DNA of 60,584 nucleotides from Chloroflexota bacterium (GCA_013388755.1 JACAEQ010000125.1:1-60584), one strand, 5' to 3'. Shown: positions 18,423-28,327, counted from the first letter of the stretch. Notes: a model not told the origin generated them from the sequence alone. Numbers and translations: made by a program.

Positions 18423-20468
18423 CTATCCGGCAAAGAGTGCCGCTTGCGCGCGGTACCGCTCCGGCGTCATGCGATCCAGTGATGCAAGGGTCGCCAGCAA
18501 TTCTGCGCGTGTGTACCCCTGTGCCCTCACCTGTGCCACGTATCCAGGCCATTGCTGCGTGAGGTTGACAGACGCCTGATACCGCCACCCGGGGCCTGGA
18601 AGAAGGGTCACCGGGTACGCGCCCGCCATGGCCTGTTCGACATCCGGCCCTCTCAATGGTTCCAGTGGCCGGCGACGGGACCCCTGCTCAATGGTGATAC
18701 TCAACCGGCGACCGGGTCCGTGGTACGTGACAGCATACCCCCCGTTCGATACGGCCGAACTCAGGAGCGCCGCCGTCGTGCCCGGCGGAGGATCCGGCAG
18801 CAGAAACGCGGCGCCCGGGGTGTGCTCCAATGGTATGACCTGGTCGGGCGCTATGAGTGGAAACTCCGGCGCAGCGATCCCTTGACGCTCAACAAACGTT
18901 CCTTCGCCATTCCACGCAAACGCAATGCTGAAGGTCGCAATCTCATCACGGGCATCCACCTCACGACCACCCTCGTACATCCAGACCATGCGGCTCACCT
19001 GCTCGCCATCCACAGGTCCAACCAGTTCGCGTATCTCGCGCAGCGTACCGCTGGTTACATCGATCGCCAGCAAGATCGTTGCGCCGGCATCACCTGCGCC
19101 AGGCGCATCGGGAGGCAGGCCAAGAAGACTCGTGCCGCGAAATCCGATGACCTCCAGTTGTGCGCCATCATCGGACTGCCGCCGCCCCCAGCTCCGAAGT
19201 TCTGCGGATCGCGCCTGCAGAAGATACGCTCGCGGCACTGCCCATGCGCCACTATTCAGACGCGCCTGGAGCAAGCGCGGCTGTATCTCAGGAGCGGCCA
19301 TGATCCATATGCGCAACGGCGCATCACGATCCACTGTTCCGCCAGACGGCGCGCCATAGGCGGGAGTCAGCGCATACCACGCCTGACCGTTCCGGTCAAA
19401 CAACTGGAACTCATATGGTCCGCCACCCTGCTGATGCACCAGTTGCACCCGGTGCTGGCCGCGGTCACGATCGATCCACAGGTCACCGCGGAGATTGGCA
19501 TAGGTCTGGTCGGCAAATGTCCAGCGTATCAGGTAGCTGCCGCGCCAGATCCCCTCACCTGGCGCTGGAACATAGAGACTCTGTTCCGCGCGCGTGACAA
19601 GCTCACTCAATGGAAGCGATGGCACCGGCGCAACCACTTCTCCCGCTTCCGGGTTCCCGCGTGGCCAGACGAGCAACGCGACCAGCACCAGCACTGCCAG
19701 CGGCAGCAATGCGCGCCTGGCCCATGGCCCCGCCAGGAACCGGCGCACTGGCGAACGCGTATCGGGAGTCGCGGCTGCCAGCACGCGCGCCGCCAGTTCA
19801 TCCGAGAGACGAACCGTGCGCAGCGCGTCGCGTACTGTGTACTCCGCGCGCGTTGCGATGTTGCGCCAGTCGCGCGCCACCGCACGACACGACTCGCACA
19901 GCGCCAGGTGGCCACGCACCGCCGGGTCAGCACGGGCGACTGCTTCCCCAAGCACGATTGCCGCGCGTGTCGCGCGGCATGTCTCAGGCGCCTGTTCTGC
20001 GTCAAAGGCATCCAGGTCAGCGTCAGGCGCAAGATCCGGGGCCAGTGCAAGCAACGCATCACGTACAGCGCCGCGCCGCGCCAGGCTGGCAGGATCGCGG
20101 CCCGGGTCGTGTTCCGCCGGCTCAAATGAACGCAACGCCGCCATGCCCAGCGCAAGGCGCTGCGCACGCGGCAGGCGAGCCACGGCTGCGAGTACGGGCG
20201 CAACGTCGGGCCGGTCCACCGGCGAACGCGCCCAGGCCGGGATGGCTTGCCGGCGGAATGGAGTATGCTCCACCGGCAGATGTTCCATGATCACAGCCGC
20301 CACCACGCGCGCATCCACTGATGCTACGTGCTGGAACCGGCGCGCTGTACGGACCAGCGCCTCACCGGCTGTGCCTGGATCTGGTGCAAGCAAGATTGCC
20401 AGCCGGTAGAGATCGTCACCATCACGGCGCAGCACCTGCTCGAAGGACATGGCGGGCGTATCGGCCAA
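18423..20468 (-). CDS. Fused ECF-sigma-like/anti-sigma transmembrane protein
   Basis: 681 residues. Residues about 10-45 (DLYRLAILLAPDPGTAGEALVRTARRF, written in part) resemble sigma region 2. Residues about 95-125 (LAAVARLPRAQRLALGMAAL) resemble region 4. At about 185-195, GHLALCESCR is the zinc-binding motif of ZAS anti-sigma factors. One membrane helix follows at about 248-266, then a large extracytoplasmic domain of LolA/RseB-like type. The TTG start at 20468 is chosen for the AGGAGGAG site nine bases upstream; ATG 20450 is the alternative. The sigma part is degenerate and may not bind promoters. It is the last gene of a four-gene envelope operon and may sense cell-surface conditions. Confidence 0.68.
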   Translation of the reverse strand: MADTPAMSFEQVLRRDGDDLYRLAILLAPDPGTAGEALVRTARRFQHVASVDARVVAAVIMEHLPVEHTPFRRQAIPAWARSPVDRPDVAPVLAAVARLPRAQRLALGMAALRSFEPAEHDPGRDPASLARRGAVRDALLALAPDLAPDADLDAFDAEQAPETCRATRAAIVLGEAVARADPAVRGHLALCESCRAVARDWRNIATRAEYTVRDALRTVRLSDELAARVLAAATPDTRSPVRRFLAGPWARRALLPLAVLVLVALLVWPRGNPEAGEVVAPVPSLPLSELVTRAEQSLYVPAPGEGIWRGSYLIRWTFADQTYANLRGDLWIDRDRGQHRVQLVHQQGGGPYEFQLFDRNGQAWYALTPAYGAPSGGTVDRDAPLRIWIMAAPEIQPRLLQARLNSGAWAVPRAYLLQARSAELRSWGRRQSDDGAQLEVIGFRGTSLLGLPPDAPGAGDAGATILLAIDVTSGTLREIRELVGPVDGEQVSRMVWMYEGGREVDARDEIATFSIAFAWNGEGTFVERQGIAAPEFPLIAPDQVIPLEHTPGAAFLLPDPPPGTTAALLSSAVSNGGYAVTYHGPGRRLSITIEQGSRRRPLEPLRGPDVEQAMAGAYPVTLLPGPGWRYQASVNLTQQWPGYVAQVRAQGYTRAELLATLASLDRMTPERYRAQAALFAG

Positions 20469-20496
20469 ACGATCGTTCTCCTCCTGACCCTCTGCG

Positions 20497-22548
20497 TTAC
20501 TGCACAACGACGCGATGTTCAACGCTTACCCGGTTGCCGGAACGATCGCGCGCCGTGAGCGTGAACCGGTATGTGCCGGGGGCAGGTCCATCCATTATCA
20601 GCGCCTGATCCGTGCCAACCGTCACGCCATCCAGGGTCCAGGTCATATCGGCAACCACGCCATCTTCGCGGTCCGACGCCCGGCCAGTAAGCAGCAGGGG
20701 CGCCCCGGCAGGCAGCGTATCCGGCCCGTCAATCCAAACCTGTGGTGGCGCGTCGTCAGGCGCGGCGGCGATCGAAGCCCCGGCGATCATCGTTGCCGTG
20801 CCGCCGCCGGCGGGAACGATCTCGAACCGGCCGCTGCCGCCGCCGGGTAAGGCCTGCGCATCAATCTCCAGCCGCCCGCCTGTGACATCAACCCCCAGCG
20901 TCGTCCAGCGCGTTCCATCGTGCGTATACCGCACCAGCGCCGGTACCATGGGATTCGGCCAGGAAAGGGTGAATCCTCCTTGATCACGTCCCTGGAGCGC
21001 CGGCGCAGGAACCGCCGCAACCGGCGCTCCGGCAAGCGTCTGTTCGGCCAGTGCAATGCCATTATGGATCAGGCGCAGGCGGGCAACCACGCCGCGCGGC
21101 GCCGGAACTACCGCCGCAATCCGGCGATATGCATGCTCACCTGTATGGTCGTGCAGCGCAGCCTCTGCGCCGTAGTGGTATGGCCCTTCAGCCTCCAGAA
21201 CGGCAACCGGGTAGGCTGCGAGCCTCACACCCGAGGCATCGAGCACCTCAATCATGTACTCGCTCGTCAGGGGCGGATCAAGCGCCGTGTCGGCAAGGGC
21301 GTACACCGGCTCCAACAGCGCAGATCCATTATCCGCCAGAACGGCGCGAACCAGCAATCCCGACCCACTCTGCACCTCAGCGCCGCCGTTCGTACGCTGA
21401 TTATCCAGTAATCCCTGGTACGTGAAATCCGACAGCCATTGTGGCCGGCAGTAACTCATCACATCCTTCGTAGTATCGGGCGCGACCGGGCTCCAGACAC
21501 GGGCACGGCTGATATCCAGGCCGTAAACATCCATTCCTATCGAGGCGGAAGCGTACGGAAATGGCTGGCGCGGGTCACCGCTCACGCCACACGGCGCATG
21601 GTAGCGGCCGAGGTTATGGCCGATCTCATGCGCCGCCAGTTGACCGGCTTCGTCCGTGCCGGCCAGGTCAAGCCCGACCGACGCGCGCTGGCCGACCCAG
21701 CCAATACCGGCAATACCACTACTGAACCAGCGATCCGTGCCGTTGGCAATCGGGACCAGGCCGTAATAGACACGTGATCGAACGGCACCGTCGCTTTGCT
21801 TGACCGTCGTCACCAGGTCGAGCAGGCGCTCCCACTCGGCGCTACTACGTAGATCGCCTGTAAACGCGACAGGCGCGCGGAGTGTGACATTGACCTGGCT
21901 GACCGGGTAGCTGCGCAGGATCCAGTCGCTGATCGTATCGCGGGCCGGCGCCGGATAAACGCGCCCATTCGGCAGGTGCGTATACTGAATGGGAACAACG
22001 GTTATGGCAAGCTGCGGAACGCTCAGGAAGGTAAGGGTTCTCGACGCACGGTTATTGGTTTCGTTCGCCTCGGCAATCACATTATCGGGATCCACGACGA
22101 TACTGAGTTGAACATCGCCGGAGAGCCAGTCGGCGGGCAGGGCGACATTGAAACTGCTGGCATAGTCGCCACGCGAGGAGCTGGTTGTGACCGCGCGTGG
22201 CCCGGAACGGCGCGGCGAGCCGGGCAGAGCCACGCCATTGCGTGTCGCCGATACTTCAACCACGACACCATCGATCTGCGCCACCCCCGTACCGGTTACA
22301 TACACCCGCGCCACCGTGGCGCGCCCGGCGACCATCGGCACACTTCCGGCGCCATTCTGCACCGATTGCGTGACCTCGACGAGATCGAGTCGCAGATCAG
22401 CCGCAGCGCGCGTGATCAGTGGAAGGTAAGCGATCGTGCCTGCGGCGGGCGCATTGTCGCTTGCGCGTATCGCCCCGCCGTTCGGAACGAGCGCCAGCGC
22501 CAGCAGGAGAATGACGATGACGAACGGCGTCTGCCAGTATATCTTCAT
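20497..22548 (-). CDS. Secreted zinc metalloprotease with CARDB and Ig-like domains
   Basis: 683 residues with an N-terminal hydrophobic signal (IVILLLALALVPNGGA). A CARDB-like beta domain occupies about 55-180 (VVVDPDNVIAEANETNN). The catalytic domain has the metzincin zinc motif HEIGHNLGRYH, with a Met-turn-like MSYC downstream. The C-terminal region looks like Ig/PKD domains (GPAPGTYRFTLTARDRSGN). It is likely an exported protease acting on surface or extracellular proteins. The start ATG overlaps the stop of the upstream membrane gene (ATGA), showing translational coupling. The substrate cannot be inferred. Confidence 0.82.
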   Translation of the reverse strand: MKIYWQTPFVIVILLLALALVPNGGAIRASDNAPAAGTIAYLPLITRAAADLRLDLVEVTQSVQNGAGSVPMVAGRATVARVYVTGTGVAQIDGVVVEVSATRNGVALPGSPRRSGPRAVTTSSSRGDYASSFNVALPADWLSGDVQLSIVVDPDNVIAEANETNNRASRTLTFLSVPQLAITVVPIQYTHLPNGRVYPAPARDTISDWILRSYPVSQVNVTLRAPVAFTGDLRSSAEWERLLDLVTTVKQSDGAVRSRVYYGLVPIANGTDRWFSSGIAGIGWVGQRASVGLDLAGTDEAGQLAAHEIGHNLGRYHAPCGVSGDPRQPFPYASASIGMDVYGLDISRARVWSPVAPDTTKDVMSYCRPQWLSDFTYQGLLDNQRTNGGAEVQSGSGLLVRAVLADNGSALLEPVYALADTALDPPLTSEYMIEVLDASGVRLAAYPVAVLEAEGPYHYGAEAALHDHTGEHAYRRIAAVVPAPRGVVARLRLIHNGIALAEQTLAGAPVAAVPAPALQGRDQGGFTLSWPNPMVPALVRYTHDGTRWTTLGVDVTGGRLEIDAQALPGGGSGRFEIVPAGGGTATMIAGASIAAAPDDAPPQVWIDGPDTLPAGAPLLLTGRASDREDGVVADMTWTLDGVTVGTDQALIMDGPAPGTYRFTLTARDRSGNRVSVEHRVVVQ

Positions 22549-24578
22549 AGCGCAACCATCCTGTTGGTACGTCCGGCCTTATGAACTCCCCCGAAAAGGA
22601 GCAGCGCGCCAGCCCCACCCGCAGCAAGCGCCGGCCCGACAATCAGTAACGCGACAAGCAGACGGCGGACCCGGCCAACCTCGCTGCGCAGGAGATAGCC
22701 AGGCCAGAGGTCAGTCGTATGGCGCACCGTCGGAACGAAATACCATCCCCAGCGATACCGCGGGCTGGCCGGTGGAGGCTCGATAGCCGCATCTGAAAGC
22801 GGCAGCCGTACACCACGTGCATCAACCGCGTGAAGCTCCCTGACTTGCACACCAATGAACCGCCGGCGTTCAGTCCCGGATATTGTCTGGGCGAACGTGT
22901 TGGCGCGCAGGGTCAGCGTCGCTCCGGACGGCACCAGAACGCGCACCCGGCTTCCAGTGCCCTGCCGTAGCACGAAGTGTTGTCCCTCCAGTTCGAGTAC
23001 CGGCTGGCCCGGCGGGGCATCCGCCGGCCGATCGTCACGGATGTCGAGACGAATACGCACCAGCCCGGTACCCGCACAGGTCATCGCGCCATAGTGGCCC
23101 GTCATACGTGGCAGGAGTGAGTCGCGCGCTTCGGGGTAATAAAAACCGTCGCCCAGGACGCATTGACCCGAGCCATAGCGCGCGCGAAGGCGGTCGGCAA
23201 GGATCCGCCAGTGCGCCAGCAGCGGCGAGTCTGCCGGGTTGAAGTAGATCTGTCGCAGCGGGATCTCAGTATTGAGATAGACGCCAGGGTTGACAAGCAC
23301 CCCCGCGAGCGCATTGACGACGCCGATCACCAGGAGGGCGCCAGTAGCCACGCTGATCAGCGCCGCGTTGGCGTGCAACGCGACGCGGTCAAACAACGGC
23401 GCAGCCAGTGCCAGGAGCAGCGGCACAATCGGCAGCAACAGGCGTGGCCCCCAGACACCGCCGCCATCCCAGGCATGCCAGCGAGCATACAGGACAACAT
23501 GCACGGCAGCCAGCAACGCCAGCACGGCGGCTTCGGCGCGCCGGCGCCGCCAGAGTAGCAGCAGACCCGGTAGCGCCAGCACGGTCGCCGGAGCATACAG
23601 AAACAGGCTCTTCCCGGGGCTCAACAGCAGGCCGGATAACCCGTTCATCAGCGGTGTCGTGAATGCCTGCGCCTCAGAGCCGTACCCACTCGCAAAGGGG
23701 TTGCCGAAGCGAATCCAGTTATAACCGGCCACCAGCACGCCACCCGGGACCAGCGCCAGCAACCAGAGGCCGGCGCTCAGCAACGACTCACCAGAACGCG
23801 CAGTGCCAGAGGATCCCGGGTATTGACCGGTAGATGGGGGCGATCCGGCGCGGTGCCTCAGGTACACCGTGACCGCTACATACAGCCCGAGGAGCGGAAT
23901 GGCGACACCTGCAGCAATGCGCGTTGCGAGCAATGCGCCGGCTGCGAGACCGGAAGCCAGCAGCGCCTGGCGGCCCACCTTGCTCCGCGCGGCATACGCA
24001 CGTTCGACAGCGATCAACAGCAACAGGCCGGCCAGTGGTTCCGAAAAGAACGTGCGTGCATACGGCCATGCCAGGGTCGCCATACCGAAGGAGAGTGCCG
24101 CAAGCCATCCCGCCCGCCGGCGATAGCCAAGCGACCGGACAAACCCGCCGAGCAGCGCGCCGGTCGCTGCCGTGACAGGGGCATTCATCAGGCTTACGCC
24201 GAAGCGAGTCAGGTACTCGTAGACCTCAACCGGCGCGCCGGCAGCCAGGAGCGCACCCGCACTAAAGAACGGCAGTGCCGCCAGCGATGGGAGCATGCCG
24301 TATGGCGAGAACATCTGCCCATGACGGCCCTCGCGCAGCGGCATAGGCACCAGGTCATCCCCCACGACAGCAACATCCGCCCGGGTAACGATGCTGCGGG
24401 CCACATAGTACATTGCCTCTTCGTCCGGCGAATAGAGATGGCCACTCGCAGTTAGCACGTACACTGCAAGCAAGCAACAAAAAGCAGCGAGCGCGTCACG
24501 CCGGCGTGACGCCTCCCTGCCAGCCGTCAATGCCGGCGGTGCAGGTGTTGACCGATTCGCTCTACGCACAGCGGGCAT
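22545..24578 (-). CDS. GT-C type membrane glycosyltransferase
   Basis: 677 residues with about ten membrane helices in the first 440. After the first helix the extracytoplasmic loop contains HLYSPDEEAMYYVARS, an acidic motif placed as in GT-C enzymes that use polyprenyl-phosphate sugars (PMT/ArnT-like). The C-terminal 200 residues form an extracytoplasmic beta-rich domain, followed by a final helix. It probably transfers sugars to surface proteins or polymers. Coupling to the protease gene by a 4-base overlap, and a gap of only 12 bases from the upstream glycosidase gene, make this one operon. No good ribosome site is seen, so initiation probably relies on coupling. Confidence 0.75.
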   Translation of the reverse strand: MPAVRRANRSTPAPPALTAGREASRRRDALAAFCCLLAVYVLTASGHLYSPDEEAMYYVARSIVTRADVAVVGDDLVPMPLREGRHGQMFSPYGMLPSLAALPFFSAGALLAAGAPVEVYEYLTRFGVSLMNAPVTAATGALLGGFVRSLGYRRRAGWLAALSFGMATLAWPYARTFFSEPLAGLLLLIAVERAYAARSKVGRQALLASGLAAGALLATRIAAGVAIPLLGLYVAVTVYLRHRAGSPPSTGQYPGSSGTARSGESLLSAGLWLLALVPGGVLVAGYNWIRFGNPFASGYGSEAQAFTTPLMNGLSGLLLSPGKSLFLYAPATVLALPGLLLLWRRRRAEAAVLALLAAVHVVLYARWHAWDGGGVWGPRLLLPIVPLLLALAAPLFDRVALHANAALISVATGALLVIGVVNALAGVLVNPGVYLNTEIPLRQIYFNPADSPLLAHWRILADRLRARYGSGQCVLGDGFYYPEARDSLLPRMTGHYGAMTCAGTGLVRIRLDIRDDRPADAPPGQPVLELEGQHFVLRQGTGSRVRVLVPSGATLTLRANTFAQTISGTERRRFIGVQVRELHAVDARGVRLPLSDAAIEPPPASPRYRWGWYFVPTVRHTTDLWPGYLLRSEVGRVRRLLVALLIVGPALAAGGAGALLLFGGVHKAGRTNRMVAL

Positions 24579-24590
24579 TATACCGCGTGT

Positions 24591-25949
24591 TCAGCGCCCT
24601 GCCGCGCGCAGTGCCGCAATATACTGCTGCACTGCCCAGTACGCCGGGCGCGGCGTGTAATCCGTAGTGACAATGCTGAATGATGCCTGTTCATGGAACG
24701 GCTGGCCGCTTTGTGCCCGCAATGGCGCAAAGTTCAGGTTCCAGAGAAACATTGCGTCAACCCACGGGTACCGCTCAGCCGCGAGGCGCATCGCACCAAC
24801 GATGTACTGCGCCTGTTGTTCATACGACACCTGGTGGCCGAACTCAAACCCGGGAGTATCATTGCGCGTTGCCCAGCCAAACTCGGTGATCCAGACTGGA
24901 ACGTCCGCCAGGCGATACTCTTCCATCAGGCGCCGTACACGTTCAACATTGCGGAAATAGAACGTTGGATCGTCCGTCCATCCCTGCGCCTGGCTCGGCT
25001 CGCCGGGCCAGAGGGTCTCGGGCGGGTTCGCCGAACCGCCCGGATGAACACCAAGCGCATCAACATAGTTCCGAATGACACCGTTCTCGTAGGCGAACAT
25101 CGCGCTATAGTAGCGCATGTCGGAGATCGCGACACCCGGACTATCAACCGCTGTCGAAGCCGGTGCGCCGCTCACGACGATAATCGCTGGGTCCACTTCT
25201 TTGATACGGGTATAGGCAACTTTCAGGATCTCGACATAGTGCCGCGCATCGTCGGTGGAGACATAGCCGCCATTCTCGTATGCCAGGTTCTGCTCGTTCC
25301 AGATCTGGATCGCATGGATGCGTCCCCGGTAGCGCTGCGCAAGCGCCGCAACGAAGTTTCCCAGCGCCACGGGATCCTCCGGCAGGCCATCACTGCCGCC
25401 GCGGCCATAGAACGATGGCGACCTGACGATCGAGATCATCAGCTTCAGCCCCCGCGCGTTGACGTCAGAGACCAGCGAATCCAGTTCATCGCCCCAGGCG
25501 TAGAAGCCGGGCGGGCCTTCCTGATCCTTCCAGTGGATCTGCTGGCGAATCCAGCCGAAGCCGGCATCATGTGCCAGACGTAACGGTGTGGCGCGGTCGG
25601 TCCAGAAAAGATGCGCGTGAACGCCAAACTCCAGGCGACCGGTCCGCAGGGGATGCGGCAACCCGCCTGGCCCGACTGGTTGCATCGTTGGCGCGGGTGG
25701 CGCCGGCAATGGTGTCGGAACCGGCTGGAGCGTCGGTGCCGGCGTGACATTGGCGGTTGACACACGCGGCATGGCTACGGGAGCCACCGCTGCAGGCGGC
25801 GCAACCGGCGGCTGCACCACCGCCATCGGTGGCACGCCGCCAGGCGGTGTGACGATCGTGGCCGGTGTGGCGACACACGCGACCAGCAGCGACAGCGCCA
25901 CTGCGACCAGTATCGTCGCAACAATCACCAGCCGGGTAAGAGAAGCCAT
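24591..25949 (-). CDS. Glycoside hydrolase (clan GH-A) lipoprotein
   Basis: 452 residues. The lipoprotein signal ends in LSLLVAC (Cys25). A Pro/Ala/Thr-rich linker extends to about 95, then a TIM-barrel glycosidase domain. IWNEQN (Glu near 218) would be the acid/base and VWITEFGW (Glu near 355) the nucleophile, as in GH5/GH39-like clan-A enzymes. It is the first gene of the four-gene envelope operon, with an AGGAG site before the ATG. It is likely tethered to the outside of the membrane and acts on a polysaccharide or surface glycan. The exact family and substrate are not assignable by eye. Confidence 0.78.
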   Translation of the reverse strand: MASLTRLVIVATILVAVALSLLVACVATPATIVTPPGGVPPMAVVQPPVAPPAAVAPVAMPRVSTANVTPAPTLQPVPTPLPAPPAPTMQPVGPGGLPHPLRTGRLEFGVHAHLFWTDRATPLRLAHDAGFGWIRQQIHWKDQEGPPGFYAWGDELDSLVSDVNARGLKLMISIVRSPSFYGRGGSDGLPEDPVALGNFVAALAQRYRGRIHAIQIWNEQNLAYENGGYVSTDDARHYVEILKVAYTRIKEVDPAIIVVSGAPASTAVDSPGVAISDMRYYSAMFAYENGVIRNYVDALGVHPGGSANPPETLWPGEPSQAQGWTDDPTFYFRNVERVRRLMEEYRLADVPVWITEFGWATRNDTPGFEFGHQVSYEQQAQYIVGAMRLAAERYPWVDAMFLWNLNFAPLRAQSGQPFHEQASFSIVTTDYTPRPAYWAVQQYIAALRAAGR

Positions 25950-26195
25950 GGTCGCACTCCTGCCGGAAGACTACAATACGGAAGATGCGCTGGTTTTACT
26001 GTAGCCTGCCGTAGCCGGCAGAACAATAACGCCAGGTAACGTGCCGGTTACGTATGGCTGGCACCTCCCTGAGAAATGGCTGATTTCCACCGTCACCCGA
26101 CACGATCTCACCTTCCCACCAGCGCCACACGACGACACGCGTGTCATGGTAAGATGATGCCAGGAGTCGGACAGTTGAGCACAGGAAACTATCGT

Positions 26196-27107
26196 ATGGA
26201 AGAACGCGAGCGTATTGGCTTCATTGGTCTCGGCATTATGGGAAGCGGGATGGCGCGCAATATCCTGCAGGCCGGCTTTCCGCTCCGTATCTGGAACCGC
26301 ACTGCCAGTCGCATGGATGAACTTGCGACTGCAGGCGCCGGCCCCGCGAGCAGCCCGGGTGATGTTGCGTTCCACAGCGACATCGTCATTACCTGTGTCA
26401 GTGACACACCCGATGTCGAATCGGTCATCCTCGGCGAGGGAGGCGTGATCCACGGCGCGCGCCCTGGCTCGCTGGTGATCGACATGAGCACGATCAGCCC
26501 GCAGGCGACCCAGCGGATCGCGGCGCGCCTGGCGGAACGCGGCATCCATATGCTCGATGCACCGGTCAGTGGCGGCGCTGAGGGCGCGGCGCGCGGTACG
26601 TTAAGCATCATGGTGGGAGGTGACACCCGGCAGTATGAGCGCGCATTGCCGGTGTTCCGGGCCATGGGCAGGACCATTACCCATATCGGGCCAATCGGGG
26701 CCGGGCAGACGACGAAGCTGGTAAACCAGATTCTTGTTGTCGGCCATGCGCTGGCGATGAGCGAAGCGCTGCTCTTCGCCCAGGCCGGCGGGATCGACCT
26801 GCATAAGGCGCTGGCGGCGGTCGCCGGCGGTGCAGCCGGCAGCTGGATGCTGAGCAATCGTGGGCCGCAGATCCTGGCGCGCGACTGGCGGCCCGGGTTC
26901 ACGATCGATCTCCAGCAGAAGGATGTACGTCTGGCGCTCCAGGAAGCGGATCGGCTCGGCGTGCCGCTGCCGGGAACGGCGCTCATTCACCAGTTGTACC
27001 GCACCCTGCAGGCGCGCGGCCTCGGCCATGAAGGCAACCACGCCCTGGTCAAGGCGCTCGAAAACCTGGCAGGTATCGAAATCGCCGCGTGGGACGACGG
27101 CCAGTGA
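26196..27107 (+). CDS. Beta-hydroxyacid dehydrogenase (3-hydroxyisobutyrate dehydrogenase-like)
   Basis: An NAD(P)-dependent oxidoreductase of 303 residues. The nucleotide motif is GFIGLGIMGSGMARN at the N-terminus. The substrate signature is DAPVSGGAEGA, and the catalytic lysine lies in GAGQTTKLVNQ. The family oxidises 3-hydroxyisobutyrate, tartronate semialdehyde, glyoxylate or related compounds. The choice cannot be made here. The ATG at 26196 has AGGAA eight bases upstream; an extended -10 (TGG-TAAGAT, 26147-26155) lies upstream. It is followed by a structured non-coding stretch rather than by a co-transcribed gene. Confidence 0.85.
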   Translation: MEERERIGFIGLGIMGSGMARNILQAGFPLRIWNRTASRMDELATAGAGPASSPGDVAFHSDIVITCVSDTPDVESVILGEGGVIHGARPGSLVIDMSTISPQATQRIAARLAERGIHMLDAPVSGGAEGAARGTLSIMVGGDTRQYERALPVFRAMGRTITHIGPIGAGQTTKLVNQILVVGHALAMSEALLFAQAGGIDLHKALAAVAGGAAGSWMLSNRGPQILARDWRPGFTIDLQQKDVRLALQEADRLGVPLPGTALIHQLYRTLQARGLGHEGNHALVKALENLAGIEIAAWDDGQ

Positions 27108-27433
27108 TACCCGGTTGCATACAGACCGACACCGATCAGGCGCGACGGCGTGCACCCTTCGCTGTGCCGCTGCACGGCTCCTCAGGGTGCGGTCATCCGG
27201 TCCGATCGCATGCCACCTGGTTTAACGCGTATCAATAATGTGAGAGGAGTGACGCGGTCACGCGCGCAATCGGCCAGCCGGGCGAATGCCAGTCCGACGG
27301 GGGGACGGCGTGCTTTTCCGTGTTACGACCGTCTTCCCGCCGTCGGATGATTGACCCTGGCAGGTGTGCCGCCCGTCAGGTCACCCTGCTGGTACGCCAC
27401 CGCGTACGTCGTGTCATGTGAGGAGCGTCTATT
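27108..27433 (+). ncRNA. Structured 326-base spacer, candidate RNA leader
   Basis: No gene is visible. Two notable hairpins stand out. One has an outer stem 27152-27158/27184-27190 enclosing a 7-bp inner hairpin (27161-27167/27172-27178, with one G-U). The other is a long imperfect hairpin closed by the perfect 8-bp pair 27293-27300/27340-27347. They lie in the leader of the GalU-like gene. Whether they are a riboswitch, another RNA element or DNA palindromes is unknown. No known riboswitch consensus was recognised. Confidence 0.35.
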
Positions 27434-28288
27434 GTGCGTATCTCCAAGGCAGTCATCACTGCTGCAGGGCGTAACCAGCGCACCCTGCCGCTGCAGCGCC
27501 TGGTAGACCGTGACGGCACGCCCAGGACGGTGCTGCGCATTATCGTCGAGGAGGCGTTGAGCGCCGGCATTGACGAGGTATGTGTTGTGATCTGCCCGGG
27601 CGATGAAACAGCATACCGGGAGGCGGCCGGTGACCTGGCAGCGCGCCTCGATTTCATCGAGCAGCCCGACCCGCTCGGCTACGGCCACGCCATCGCCTGC
27701 GCGCGACCCTTCACCGCTGGTGATCCGTTTCTCCACCTGGTCGGCGATCACCTGTGGGTCAGCCGCGTCGCCCGGAGTTGTGCCCAGCAACTCGTGGATC
27801 TGGCTGAATCCGAATCGTGCGCCGTGTCGGCGGTGCAACCCTCGCGCGAAAGCCAGTTGCCGTACTATGGCGTGGTCGGCGGGCGGCTGGTGCGTGGGCA
27901 TCGTGATATCTACCTTGTCGAACGGGTCATCGAGAAACCAACACCGACCGAAGCCGAACAACACCTGATGGTGCCCGGGCTGCGCGTCGGCCACTACCTC
28001 TGCTTCTTCGGCATGCACGTCCTGACACCCCTGGTGATGGAGATTCTCGAAAAGCGCGTGCGCGACAACCAGGGCCGCGGCAACATTCAGCTCTCCGATG
28101 CGCTCAACGAACTCTCGGGCAGTGAACGCTACCTGGCGCTGGCCAACCCTGGCGCACGTTACGATGTCGGCGGCGCCTATGGCCTGCTCAATGCCCAGCT
28201 GGCGCTGGCGCTTGATGGCGCCGATCGCGATGAGGTCCTGGCGATGATGGTGGAATTGCTGGCGTCACGGGCAGGGCGGGGGCGTTGA
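27434..28288 (+). CDS. GalU-like sugar nucleotidyltransferase
   Basis: 284 residues from a GTG with AGGAG upstream. The fold follows UTP-glucose-1-phosphate uridylyltransferase: VITAAG at the start, [18 protein letters not shown] for the uridine/sugar site, LVGDHLW for the metal-binding Asp, VIEKPTP and [12 protein letters not shown]. The signature loop after AAG is [12 protein letters not shown] instead of GlGTRflPatK, so the nucleotide-binding loop is atypical. It is paired with the kinase/pyrophosphorylase fusion 40 bases downstream, suggesting a joint route to an activated sugar. Its TGA stop lies in a GAACG-type repeat unit. Confidence 0.75.
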   Translation: MRISKAVITAAGRNQRTLPLQRLVDRDGTPRTVLRIIVEEALSAGIDEVCVVICPGDETAYREAAGDLAARLDFIEQPDPLGYGHAIACARPFTAGDPFLHLVGDHLWVSRVARSCAQQLVDLAESESCAVSAVQPSRESQLPYYGVVGGRLVRGHRDIYLVERVIEKPTPTEAEQHLMVPGLRVGHYLCFFGMHVLTPLVMEILEKRVRDNQGRGNIQLSDALNELSGSERYLALANPGARYDVGGAYGLLNAQLALALDGADRDEVLAMMVELLASRAGRGR

Positions 28289-28308
28289 ACGCTGGACGTG
28301 GGAACGTG
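28286..28308 (+). repeat. Short GAACGTG-type repeat at a stop codon
   Basis: A short tract (TGAACGCTGGACGTGGGAAC, then GTG) of the same family as at 4485, 44534 and 58623. The first TGA is the stop codon of the GalU-like gene. Confidence 0.65.
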
Positions 28309-28327
28309 ATATCCATGAGGCAACAAC

